Positions 9,506 through 18,649 of a stretch of DNA of 64,000 nucleotides are shown here, one piece after another; position 1 is the first letter of the stretch; every line of letters begins with the position of its first letter. The stretch is from NCBI GenBank assembly GCA_031291615.1, contig JARLIS010000010.1, positions 124,001 through 188,000 on the forward strand, written 5' to 3'. The position numbers were made by a program, and so were the translations under genes. The notes under the pieces are model-generated. The model did not search any database, was not told the DNA's origin, and saw only the letters and a program-made list of their open reading frames with translations. This DNA is from Parvibaculum sp. Lineage in GTDB: Bacteria > Pseudomonadota > Alphaproteobacteria > Parvibaculales > Parvibaculaceae.

Positions 9506-9967
9506 ACGCCCAAGATCGACATCGCCGCCGTGCCGGCGCGCAAAGGCACGGGTTATCCGCCGCAATTCAACGCGCCTTGCGCCGAACGCATGCGCCAGCG
9601 GATCGGCGATGCCGGTGGGCTTACGGATTTCGGGGTCAATCTGATGCGCCTGCCGCCTGGCAACTGGTCGAGCCAGCGCCACTGGCATTCTCATGAGGAT
9701 GAGTTCGTATACGTGCTCGAAGGCGAGCTCACCCTGATTGAAGATGACGGGGAAGTCTTACTTCGCGCGGGCGACTGCGCCGCTTTTGCGAAAGGCTCCG
9801 GCAACGGTCATCACCTGATCAACAAATCGGAAGCGATGGCCGTCTATCTGGAGATCGGTTCGCGTCAACCCGACGACATGACGACCTGTTCGGACATCGA
9901 CATGATGAGCGCCAATGCCGATGGCCGTTTCCTGCATAAGGATGGCACGCCCTATTCCGAAGACTGA
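9506..9967 (+). CDS. Cupin-domain protein with non-standard start codon
   Basis: A small single-cupin protein with the metal-site pattern HWHSHEDEFVYVLEG and a second cupin motif ending GNGHHLINKSE. It resembles the cytosolic sugar- or carboxylate-binding cupins whose N-terminus reads M-PKIDIAAVPARKGTGYPPQ. At the position expected for that Met (9506-9508) the sequence reads ACG, with AAGGA 9 bases upstream. The first conventional start is GTG at 9530, eight codons later and without a clear ribosome site. The enzyme activity is unknown. Confidence 0.8.
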   Translation, partial: TPKIDIAAVPARKGTGYPPQFNAPCAERMRQRIGDAGGLTDFGVNLMRLPPGNWSSQRHWHSHEDEFVYVLEGELTLIEDDGEVLLRAGDCAAFAKGSGNGHHLINKSEAMAVYLEIGSRQPDDMTTCSDIDMMSANADGRFLHKDGTPYSED

Positions 9968-10037
9968 CATTCAGAACAAGCCCGGCATTTGACGCGGGCC
10001 GGTCTGGATGCTCCGGCCGGATCCGTTTGTCCGGAAG

Positions 10038-10913
10038 CTAGCCCAGACCTGCGCGCCGATGTGCGACTTCGGCGACCGACGCCCAGTCCATGTCGGGATT
10101 GCCCTGCGCCAGCGCGTCGAGAAAGCTGTCCCGCAGCACGCCGGCAAACGGCATCGGCACATGCGCGGCTTCGCTCGCCGAAAGCGCCAGCCCCACATCC
10201 TTGTAGCCGAGCGGCAGTGGAAAGCCCGCCGGCTCATAGAGCTTGCCGGCGATGAGCGCGCCATAGCCCTTGAAGACGGGCGAGGCGAACAGCGTGTTCG
10301 TCAGAATGTCGAGGAAAAGAGCAGGTTCGACGCCGTAAGCCCTGGCGAGCGCGGTTGCCTCGCCCATCGTCTCGATGGCCGACGCGATCATGAAGTTGCC
10401 GCCGATCTTGATGACGTTCGCCCGCAGCGGTTCCTCGCCCGCCGCCCATGTCTTTTGCCCCATTGCGTCGAGCAGCGGCTGCACGCGGGCGAGCGCCTCT
10501 GGCTTTCCGGCAGCGACGATGTTGAGCTTCGCCGCCGCCGCCGCGTCCGGCCGCCCGAAGACGGGCGCCGCCACATAGCCGACGCCAGCCATCTCGTGAA
10601 GGGCCGTCAGTTCCTTCGCCAGCGCCACCGAAACGGTCGCGGCGTTCACATGCACCGTGCCGCGCGCGCCCGCGAGCAAGCCGCCATCGATCAGCGTCGC
10701 ACGAAGGGCGGCGTCATTCGCCAGCATGGTGATGACGGCGTCGCCGCGAAAGGCCTCGCCCGCGCTCGCCACCGGCTTCGCTCCGAGCTTCGCCAGCTCA
10801 TCCGTCGCCGCGCCCGGCGTGCGGTTCCAGACGCGGACATTATGCCCCGCCTTGACGAGATTTGCCGCCATAGCGCGGCCCATGAGCCCGAGACCGATGA
10901 AGCCGATATCCAT
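10038..10913 (-). CDS. Beta-hydroxyacid dehydrogenase (3-hydroxyisobutyrate dehydrogenase family)
   Basis: A 291-residue NAD(P)-dependent dehydrogenase with an N-terminal Rossmann motif GLGLMG (residues 7-12) and the family catalytic lysine in NVIKIGGNF (Lys169). Members oxidise 3-hydroxyisobutyrate, tartronate semialdehyde or related acids, or reduce succinic semialdehyde. The residues before Lys169 lack the usual glycine-rich pattern, so the substrate cannot be given. It lies downstream of glyA on the same strand, separated by a 92-bp gap with a strong hairpin. Confidence 0.87.
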   Translation of the reverse strand: MDIGFIGLGLMGRAMAANLVKAGHNVRVWNRTPGAATDELAKLGAKPVASAGEAFRGDAVITMLANDAALRATLIDGGLLAGARGTVHVNAATVSVALAKELTALHEMAGVGYVAAPVFGRPDAAAAAKLNIVAAGKPEALARVQPLLDAMGQKTWAAGEEPLRANVIKIGGNFMIASAIETMGEATALARAYGVEPALFLDILTNTLFASPVFKGYGALIAGKLYEPAGFPLPLGYKDVGLALSASEAAHVPMPFAGVLRDSFLDALAQGNPDMDWASVAEVAHRRAGLG

Positions 10914-10958
10914 GATCTATCTCCCGATGCGAGTTACGCGGTGACTATACAACTTAAT

Positions 10959-10989
10959 CGTCATGGCCCGCTTGAGGCAGGCCATGACG
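10959..10989. repeat. 10-bp inverted repeat between glyA and the dehydrogenase gene
   Basis: CGTCATGGCC at 10959-10968 and GGCCATGACG at 10980-10989 form a perfect 10-bp stem with an 11-base loop. No T-run follows on either strand, so it looks more like a REP-type element (compare the CGTCATGCC repeats near 12963) than an intrinsic terminator. Confidence 0.55.
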
Positions 10990-11005
10990 GAAATCCTGAA
11001 TGGCG

Positions 11006-12268
11006 TCAGAGCCCCGGCACGGGAAACCGGGAGGTGAGCGCCGCCGTGCGCGCCGCGAGCGCCGTCTCCGCCGCCTCGTTGCCGCCGGCCGTCAGCGTCT
11101 CGGCGATGATGGCGCCGATCTCCTCCATCTCGGCCGCGCCCATGCCGCGCGCCGTCGCCGCCGGCGTACCGAGGCGAAGCCCCGAGGGCCGCATCGGCGG
11201 CTTCGGATCGTCGGGGATTACCTGCTTGTTGGTGGTGAGTTCCACGCGGTCGAGTGCCGCTTGCGCCTCCGCGCCGTCGATGCCGAAACTCGCCACCGTG
11301 TCGATGACCATCAGGTGATTGTCCGTGCCGCCGGTGACGAGCTTCACCTGCCGCGCGGCGAGCGCCGAGGCCAGCGCCTTTGCATTCGCAAGCACATTGC
11401 GCGCATAGCTGCGGAAATCTTCCGTGCTTGCGAGCCTGAAAGTGGTCGCTGCCGCCGCCACCTGATTCATATGCGGTCCCCCTTGCAGGCCGGGAAACAC
11501 CGAGGCGTCGATGCGCTTGGCAAATTCCGCCTTGCAGAGAATGAGCCCGCCGCGCGGACCCCGCAGCGACTTATGCGTCGTCGTCGTCATCACGTCGAAA
11601 CCCGCATCGAGCGGATTGCGCATGACGTTCGCCGCGATGAGCCCGCCAATATGGCTGACATCCGCCATGGTGAGCGCACCCACTTCGTCCGCCACCCGCT
11701 TGAAATCGGCATAGTCGTAGTCGCGCGGATAGGAGGAATAGCCGCAGACAACGAGCTTCGGCCTGTGCCGCCGCGCCATCTCGCGCAGATGCTCGAAGTC
11801 GATGGCGCCCGTCGCCGGGTCCGTCTTGTAGCGCACGAAATTGAAGATGCGGCCCATATGGCTCACCGGCGCGCCATGCGTCAGATGCCCGCCATGGCTG
11901 AGATCCATGGCGAGGATCGTGTCGCCGGGTTCGAGCAGACCGAGATAGACCGCCTGGTTCATCGGCGAGCCCGAGAGCGGCTGTACATTGGCATGTTCGG
12001 CGCGGAAGAGGGCGCATGCCCGGTCGCGCGCCAGCGTCTCGATGCGGTCGGTAAATTCCTGCCCGCCATAATAGCGCCGCCCCGGATAGCCTTCCGAATA
12101 TTTGTTGGTGAAGGCCGAGCCCAGAAGCGTCAGCACTTCCGGGAAGGCGTAATTTTCCGACGGGATGAGCTCGAGGCCCGCGCGCTGCCGCGCTTCCTCG
12201 CCTTCAAGCGCCGCCAGAATATCGGGGTCGGATTGGGCGAGCCTCGCCCGCTCGGTCATAAGGGTCAT
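11006..12268 (-). CDS. glyA: Serine hydroxymethyltransferase (divergent paralogue)
   Basis: PLP enzyme that interconverts serine and glycine with tetrahydrofolate. The 420-residue protein has the family signatures LIPSENYAFPEVL, YSEGYPGRRYYGGQ and the PLP lysine Lys233 in TTTTHKSLRGPRGG. Several segments differ from the common bacterial GlyA, for example ADVSHIGGLIA where the standard form has ADxAHxAGLVA. It may therefore be a second GlyA type. The ATG at 12268 follows GGAGG; longer frames run into the upstream riboswitch. Expression is predicted to be under ZTP riboswitch control. Confidence 0.9.
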   Translation of the reverse strand: MTLMTERARLAQSDPDILAALEGEEARQRAGLELIPSENYAFPEVLTLLGSAFTNKYSEGYPGRRYYGGQEFTDRIETLARDRACALFRAEHANVQPLSGSPMNQAVYLGLLEPGDTILAMDLSHGGHLTHGAPVSHMGRIFNFVRYKTDPATGAIDFEHLREMARRHRPKLVVCGYSSYPRDYDYADFKRVADEVGALTMADVSHIGGLIAANVMRNPLDAGFDVMTTTTHKSLRGPRGGLILCKAEFAKRIDASVFPGLQGGPHMNQVAAAATTFRLASTEDFRSYARNVLANAKALASALAARQVKLVTGGTDNHLMVIDTVASFGIDGAEAQAALDRVELTTNKQVIPDDPKPPMRPSGLRLGTPAATARGMGAAEMEEIGAIIAETLTAGGNEAAETALAARTAALTSRFPVPGL

Positions 12269-12290
12269 GTCGATCCTCCAAGCCAGAATT

Positions 12291-12328
12291 AAAAAAGCCC
12301 GGTCAGCATGTCGAAGTGCTGCCCAGGC
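12291..12328 (-). terminator. Intrinsic terminator forming the riboswitch expression platform
   Basis: On the minus strand GCCTGGGCAGCA pairs with TGCTGACCGGGC around a short loop and is followed by TTTTTT (12296-12291). The left arm is the CCTGGGCA element of the ZTP aptamer, so aptamer and terminator are mutually exclusive. It lies 22 bp upstream of the glyA start. Confidence 0.88.
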
Positions 12329-12398
12329 GATCGGCTGGTAGATCGGTCTCCGCGCTCCCCGATGGTTGCCCATCTCATATCGCCAGTCGCGCGGAGGA
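12291..12398 (-). ncRNA. ZTP (pfl) riboswitch upstream of glyA
   Basis: Read on the minus strand, the glyA leader contains the conserved pfl/ZTP core: GCGCGACTGGCGATATGAGA, then TGGGCAACCATCGGGGAGCG, and further on GCCGATCGCCTGGGCAGCA. These match the known consensus (GACUGGCG, CCACGGGGAGCG, CCGCCUGGGCA) closely. ZTP/ZMP accumulates when 10-formyl-THF is short, and the class is known to control glyA, purH and folate genes. The 3' conserved segment is also part of the downstream terminator stem, so ligand binding should prevent termination and switch glyA on. Confidence 0.92.
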
Positions 12399-12498
12399 TA
12401 TGTAACGACCGGAGTGGCAAGAAATTAGAACGCCGTGACCTCCTCGTCAAATAGACTCGCTAGAACGAGTCGGACTGAGGCTTCTTCTGGAGGGATGC

Positions 12499-12948
12499 AT
12501 GTTGAAGAACTGGAAAATCTGGGTGCTTGTCATCCTGGCTTTCGCCATCGGCGAGTTGAACCCCATCGGCGCCGTCTACTGGAAGCTCGCCGAAGCGAAG
12601 CTGCCGCAGATCAAGGCCGAGAGCCTGTCGAAGCCTTCGCCCTTTGAAGGCATTCCGCAGAGCAAGTGGATCGGCGAGAGCGAACATGCCTTCGCGGTGA
12701 ACGACATCAATCCCGTCGCGCCCGTCCACTTCCTCGTCATCCCGAAGCACCGCTACATCAACATTCTCGAGACGCCGCCCGAAGTCGTGAGCGAGATGGT
12801 GCAGCTTGGCTTGAAGCTCGCCCGCGAGCGCGGCATCACGGAGTCGGGCTTCCGCATCGTGATCAACACAAACCCGCAAGGCGGCCAGACCGTCTATCAC
12901 CTGCACATGCACTTCATCGGCGGACGACAGATGCACGACAAGGGGTAG
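12499..12948 (+). CDS. HIT-family protein with N-terminal membrane anchor
   Basis: A 149-residue histidine-triad protein. The active-site motif HLHMH (His134, His136, His138) is intact, and PVAPVHFLVIPKHRYINI is the typical central strand. Such proteins hydrolyse nucleoside 5'-phosphoramidates or adenylylated metabolites. Unlike most, it begins with a hydrophobic segment, KIWVLVILAFAIGELNPIG (about residues 6-24), suggesting a single membrane anchor or uncleaved signal. GGAGGG precedes the ATG. It is divergent from glyA. Confidence 0.88.
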   Translation: MLKNWKIWVLVILAFAIGELNPIGAVYWKLAEAKLPQIKAESLSKPSPFEGIPQSKWIGESEHAFAVNDINPVAPVHFLVIPKHRYINILETPPEVVSEMVQLGLKLARERGITESGFRIVINTNPQGGQTVYHLHMHFIGGRQMHDKG

Positions 12949-12959
12949 TCTCTCCCCTT

Positions 12960-13128
12960 CATCGTCATGCCGGGCTCGACCCGGCATCCATCTTGTCTTT
13001 TGCGGGTTCAAAGATGGACCCCGGGTTCCCGGCTTTCGCCGGGACAGGCAAGCCCGGGGTGACGCCTGAGTTTGTGGTGAGGCCCCACCAAAACCGTCAT
13101 GCCGGACTTGATCCGGCATCCATCTTCC
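12960..13128. repeat. Cluster of REP-like palindromic elements
   Basis: Two similar palindromes, CGTCATGCCGGGCTCGACCC at 12963 and CGTCATGCCGGACTTGATCC at 13095, are each followed by GGCATCCATCTT. Between them is a related unit with CCCGGGTTCCCGG and GCCCGGGGTGACG. This is the common CGTCATGCC...GGCATCCA repetitive extragenic palindrome of many Hyphomicrobiales. It sits between two convergent genes, the usual location. Confidence 0.8.
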
Positions 13129-13142
13129 CTTTCTCAAACCCC

Positions 13143-14342
13143 CTACGGCAGCCCCAATATCCGCTTCGCAATAATATTCTTCTGAATCTCGTTCGAGCCG
13201 CCATAGATCGACTGCGCCCGCCCGCCGAGATAGCGCGCGACGGCCGGCGCGGCGTCGGTCGGCATCGGCGTGTTGTCGGTCCATGTCGGCGCGGTCGAAT
13301 CCGGGAATGTCGGCTGCGCGTAGGGCCCGAAGGCCTCGACGCCAAGCTCCGTGATGTCCTGGTGAAGCTCCGTCGCGATCACTTTCAGGATCGAGGATTC
13401 TTCGCCCGGCGCGCCGCCTTCCGTGACCGACGAGAGCGTGCGCAGCACCGTGATCTCGAGCGCATCGAGCCTCGCCTCAAGCGCGGTGAGCTTCGCGCGG
13501 AAATCCGGCTGCGCGATGAGCAGTGCACCGTCGACTTCCGTTTCCTCCGCCGTTGCGCGAATCCGCTCGATCATCTTCCGCTTGCCCGCCACATGCGCAT
13601 AGGAGGTGCGCTCATGACCGAGGAGATAGTTGGCATAGGTCCAGCCCTTGCCTTCCTCGCCGATGCGGTTGGCGACAGGCACGCGCACATTGTCAAAGAC
13701 GACGCTGTTCAGCGAATGCTTCCCGTCGATAGTGATGATCGGATTGACGGTGATGCCCGGCGTCTTCATGTCGATGAGAAGGAAGGTGATCCCTTCCTGC
13801 TTCTTGCCGGAATTGTCGGTCCGCAGCAGGCAGAAGATCCAGTCGGCATGCTGGCCGAGGCTCGTCCAGATCTTCGTGCCGTTGACGATGTACTCATCGC
13901 CGTCCCTCACGGCTGTCGATTGCAGCGAGGCGAGGTCCGAGCCCGAGCCCGGCTCCGAATAGCCCTGCGCCCAGAAGGTCGTGCTGTCGAGAATGCCGGG
14001 CAGCCAGCGCTTCTTCTGTTCCTCGGTGCCGAATGTGTAGATGACCGGCCCCACATAGAGGAGCCCCATCGGCACGACATTGAGCGCGCCCGCGCGTTCC
14101 AGCTCCTCGTCGAAAATATATTTCTGATTGGCCGTCCAGCCGGTGCCGCCATCCGCCTTCGGCCAGCCGACCGCGAGCCAGCCCTTGGCCGCCATGGCGC
14201 GCTCGGACTTCTGATAGTCGCCCTTGGCCGGCGAATGCCCCCGCGCCATCTTCTCCACGATGTCGCGCGGATATTCATGCTCGAAGAAGTCCCGCACCTT
14301 CATGCGGAAATCCTCGTCGGCTTTCGAGAATGAGAAGTCCAT
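13143..14342 (-). CDS. Acyl-CoA dehydrogenase
   Basis: FAD-dependent acyl-CoA dehydrogenase of 399 residues, forming the alpha-beta double bond in fatty acid or related acyl-CoA degradation and passing electrons to ETF. Seen are AQGYSEPGSGSDLASLQ, the substrate- and FAD-binding region, then YIVNGTKIWTSLGQHADWI, and at the C-terminus GGRAQSIYGGSNEIQKNIIA with the typical FAD/C-terminal motif YGGSNEIQ. Long-insert features fit the family that acts on steroid side chains or branched acyl-CoAs, but the substrate is not certain. It is monocistronic, 88 bp before a groEL terminator. Confidence 0.92.
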   Translation of the reverse strand: MDFSFSKADEDFRMKVRDFFEHEYPRDIVEKMARGHSPAKGDYQKSERAMAAKGWLAVGWPKADGGTGWTANQKYIFDEELERAGALNVVPMGLLYVGPVIYTFGTEEQKKRWLPGILDSTTFWAQGYSEPGSGSDLASLQSTAVRDGDEYIVNGTKIWTSLGQHADWIFCLLRTDNSGKKQEGITFLLIDMKTPGITVNPIITIDGKHSLNSVVFDNVRVPVANRIGEEGKGWTYANYLLGHERTSYAHVAGKRKMIERIRATAEETEVDGALLIAQPDFRAKLTALEARLDALEITVLRTLSSVTEGGAPGEESSILKVIATELHQDITELGVEAFGPYAQPTFPDSTAPTWTDNTPMPTDAAPAVARYLGGRAQSIYGGSNEIQKNIIAKRILGLP

Positions 14343-14420
14343 CTGCCGTCCCCGTTCAATGTCTTGGTTGCGGAGACTTTATCCATTTCGGCCGCCGCGC
14401 CACACAACTTTGTCGTGAAC

Positions 14421-14458
14421 GGCCAAAGCAGAAGGGCCGGTGTTTCCACCGGCCCTTC
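14421..14458 (-). terminator. Intrinsic terminator of groESL
   Basis: A perfect 12-bp stem, GAAGGGCCGGTG (14431-14442) with CACCGGCCCTTC (14447-14458), has a 4-base loop and is followed on the minus strand by TGCTTTGG. It lies 28 bp beyond the groEL stop codon. Confidence 0.8.
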
Positions 14459-14485
14459 GCATTCCGTAGCGTTGGAGAGCAGGAC

Positions 14486-16210
<1,725 letters not shown>

Positions 16211-16226
16211 TCAGGATCTCCGAGCC

Positions 16227-16541
16227 TTATTCGGCGGCCGCCTTCTTCTTGACGCCTTCGACGATGCCCATGATGTCGGACTCTTTCATGATCAGGAGGT
16301 CCTGACCGTCGATCTTCACTTCCGTGCCCGACCACTTGCCGAAGATCACGCGGTCGCCGACCTTCACGTCGAGCGGAACGACCTTGCCGTCTTCATTGCG
16401 CGCACCGGGGCCCACGGCGAGAATCTCGCCCTGCGAGGGCTTTTCCTGGGCGGTCTCGGGGATGATGATGCCGCCGGCCGTCTTCGTCTCTTCGTCGAGA
16501 CGCTTCACGACGACGCGGTCATGCAGAGGACGAAATTTCAT
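16227..16541 (-). CDS. groS: Co-chaperonin GroES
   Basis: The 10-kDa lid of GroEL. The protein of 104 residues begins [18 protein letters not shown] and has the mobile loop [19 protein letters not shown]. The longer frame to 16607 includes the operator region, so the ATG at 16541 with GGAGACC upstream is used. It is first in the groESL operon, behind CIRCE and a heat-shock-like promoter. Confidence 0.97.
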   Translation of the reverse strand: MKFRPLHDRVVVKRLDEETKTAGGIIIPETAQEKPSQGEILAVGPGARNEDGKVVPLDVKVGDRVIFGKWSGTEVKIDGQDLLIMKESDIMGIVEGVKKKAAAE

Positions 16542-16600
16542 CTTGAGGTCTCCTGTTTCCAAACCGCGGGTTCGCGGGAAACTTATGGATTGTAAAAGGG

Positions 16601-16627
16601 TTAGCACTCATAACTAGCGAGTGCTAA
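16601..16627. promoter_or_regulatory. CIRCE operator (HrcA binding site)
   Basis: TTAGCACTC-N9-GAGTGCTAA is present with perfect arms, the canonical CIRCE element bound by HrcA. It lies between the promoter and groES, so HrcA represses the groESL operon in unstressed cells. The hrcA gene is not in this window. Confidence 0.97.
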
Positions 16628-16639
16628 CAGCCCGCCGCA

Positions 16640-16668
16640 GAGATAGGGCTGCCACGGCTGACTGTCAA
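16640..16668 (-). promoter_or_regulatory. groESL promoter
   Basis: On the minus strand TTGACA (16668-16663) and TATCTC (16645-16640) are 17 bases apart. With their flanks they read CTTGAC and CCCTATCT, which resembles the alphaproteobacterial RpoH (sigma-32) consensus, so both housekeeping and heat-shock polymerase could use it. CIRCE follows directly. Confidence 0.65.
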
Positions 16669-16718
16669 GGCGAGAAGCCCTTACTAAATAGGGGAAATGT
16701 GACCTTGCCCGGCCGGGA

Positions 16719-17366
16719 TCAGGGCCTGAGGCCCCGAAGCGTCAGGGTCACGATCCGGGCCAGCCGCTCGCGGAACTGGGCCTCACTGCCCCCGCCATGC
16801 TCGGCCCCATAGGCGGCCGCGAGAAGGGTCTCCAGCGCCGCGTCGAGGGTCAGCCCTGCCGCCTTGGGGTCGATCTCGCCGGCCCTCACGCCCTCCTTCA
16901 GCGCCTTGGAGAGCATGGCCCTGAAGCTGCCGTCCACGGGGTCGAAGATATCCCCGGGCAGGTTCGCCTTGGGCGCCAGCAGCTCCGCCGCATGGGGGCT
17001 GGAAAGGATCCAGCGGTAGAAAAAGCCGAGCTTGGCGTCGAGGATGGCGAGCACCTTGGCCTGAAGCGGCAAATCGCGCTTCGCCACCGCATCGAGGTCT
17101 TCCTGCACCCGCGCTGCGAGCAGCCGGGCCAGCGCCTCGAAGAGTTCGTCCTTGCTCTTGAAGTAGAGGTAGAGCGTGCCCTTGGCGACATTGGCGGCTT
17201 GGGCAATGTCCTCCATGGCGGTGTGCCGGTAGCCATTGGCGCGAAAGAGGTCGAGCGCCGCTTCCATGATGGCGACGCGCTTGTCCGCGCCGACGGGCTT
17301 TGCGCCTTCGCGCGGCGCGGCGGGGGTCGATTTGAGCTTCCCTGCGGTACCCGCCCTTGCGGCCAT
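16719..17366 (-). CDS. TetR-family transcriptional regulator
   Basis: A 215-residue TetR repressor. It has a basic, disordered N-terminal tail (about 25 residues), then a helix-turn-helix with AIMEAALDLFRANGYRHTAM and IAQAANVAKGTLYLYFKSKD. The C-terminal domain is helical and ligand-binding. It lies upstream of groES on the same strand but apart from its promoter. The divergent neighbour is the D-threonine-aldolase-like gene (143-bp gap), the most likely target. Confidence 0.9.
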   Translation of the reverse strand: MAARAGTAGKLKSTPAAPREGAKPVGADKRVAIMEAALDLFRANGYRHTAMEDIAQAANVAKGTLYLYFKSKDELFEALARLLAARVQEDLDAVAKRDLPLQAKVLAILDAKLGFFYRWILSSPHAAELLAPKANLPGDIFDPVDGSFRAMLSKALKEGVRAGEIDPKAAGLTLDAALETLLAAAYGAEHGGGSEAQFRERLARIVTLTLRGLRP

Positions 17367-17509
17367 GATGATGCAGCGTCCTTCTCGAATACCCCCATCG
17401 CATACACCAGCGGCCGGCCGAAGTCATGAGCCCCGAAGTCGCATGCTGTTGCGGTTTTACCTTTGCCGGTTAGGATGGCGCCACTTTTTTGCACTCATGG
17501 GAGAAGCCG

Positions 17510-18649
17510 ATGGCGAGCCGGTTCGTGAACGAAAACCTCATCGGCAAGCCGGGCTCGCGCGCGGCCATTGCAACGCCCGCTCTCGTCATCGACCTCGACG
17601 CCTTCGAGCGCAATATTGCAACGATGGCGGAACATTGCCGCCGCAACGGATTGTCGCTGCGCCCCCACGCCAAGACCCACAAATCCGCCGCCATCGCCAA
17701 GGCCCAGCTCGCCGCGGGCGCGATCGGCCAATGCTGCGCGAAGCTCGGCGAGGCCGAAGCCATGGGCGAAGGCGGCATCGAAAGCATCGTCATCACCTCG
17801 CCGGTCGTCACCGCGCAAGGCATCGCGCGGCTGATGGCGCTCAACGCGAAAATCTCCGACCTCATCGTCGCCGTCGACAATCCCGAAAACGCCCGCGCGC
17901 TCGACGCCGCCGCGCGCGCCGCGGGCAAGCCGCTCAAGGTGCTCGCCGATCTCGATCCCGGCCTCCACCGCACCGGCGCGCAGCCGGGCGAAGCCGTGCT
18001 TGCGCTCGGCGAGTTCGCGCATAAGGCACAAGGCCTGACGCTGCGCGGCCTCCAATGCTATGCGGGCCATGTGATGCATATCGAAGCCTTTGCCGACCGG
18101 CGCGAGCAGTCGCTTGTCGCGATGAAGCTCCTCGGCGAAACGCGCGACGCCTTCCGCGCCAGGGGCCTCCCCACCGACATCGTATCGGGCGGCGGCACGG
18201 GGAGCTTCGACATCGACCCCGAGGCGAAGGTGCTGACCGAGCTCCAGGGCGGCTCCTATGTCTTCATGGACAAGCAATATAACGACGTGCATGGCGGCAA
18301 CGGCGCGACCATGCCATTTGCAACCTCGCTCTTCGTGCAGATGAGTGTCGTCTCGAACAACACCAAGGGCCTCGCAACGACGGATGCGGGCTTCAAGGCC
18401 TTCTCGACCGACGCCGAGCCGCCTGTGCTGGCCGCAGGCGCGCCTGAAGGCGCGAAATACTTCTTCTTCGGCGACGAGCAGGGCGGCATCGCGCTGCCCG
18501 GCGGCGGCTCGCTTCCGCTCGGCGCGCAACTGACGGCGGTGACGCCGCATTGCGACCCGACCGTCAATCTCTACGACTGCTATCATGTTGTGCGCGGCGA
18601 CACGCTCATCGACATCTGGCCGATCGAAGCGCGTGGCAAGAGCGCCTAG
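17510..18649 (+). CDS. D-threonine aldolase-like PLP enzyme (DSD1/alanine racemase fold)
   Basis: A 379-residue fold-type III PLP enzyme. The PLP lysine is Lys55 in RPHAKTHKS, and the divalent-metal site of D-threonine aldolases and D-serine dehydratases is seen as TPHCDPTVNLYD (His347, Asp349). Members cleave D-threonine to glycine and acetaldehyde or act on D-3-hydroxyaspartate or D-serine. The start at 17510 is preferred over 17489 because GGGAGAAG lies just before it. It is divergent from a TetR gene and overlaps the convergent oxidoreductase by 4 bp. Confidence 0.87.
   Translation: MASRFVNENLIGKPGSRAAIATPALVIDLDAFERNIATMAEHCRRNGLSLRPHAKTHKSAAIAKAQLAAGAIGQCCAKLGEAEAMGEGGIESIVITSPVVTAQGIARLMALNAKISDLIVAVDNPENARALDAAARAAGKPLKVLADLDPGLHRTGAQPGEAVLALGEFAHKAQGLTLRGLQCYAGHVMHIEAFADRREQSLVAMKLLGETRDAFRARGLPTDIVSGGGTGSFDIDPEAKVLTELQGGSYVFMDKQYNDVHGGNGATMPFATSLFVQMSVVSNNTKGLATTDAGFKAFSTDAEPPVLAAGAPEGAKYFFFGDEQGGIALPGGGSLPLGAQLTAVTPHCDPTVNLYDCYHVVRGDTLIDIWPIEARGKSA

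Noticed and set aside
12666..14333. Long plus-strand frame (555 codons) across the acyl-CoA dehydrogenase
   Set aside because: It is the mirror of the real minus-strand gene; composition (Arg/His-rich) and lack of any family features show a shadow frame.
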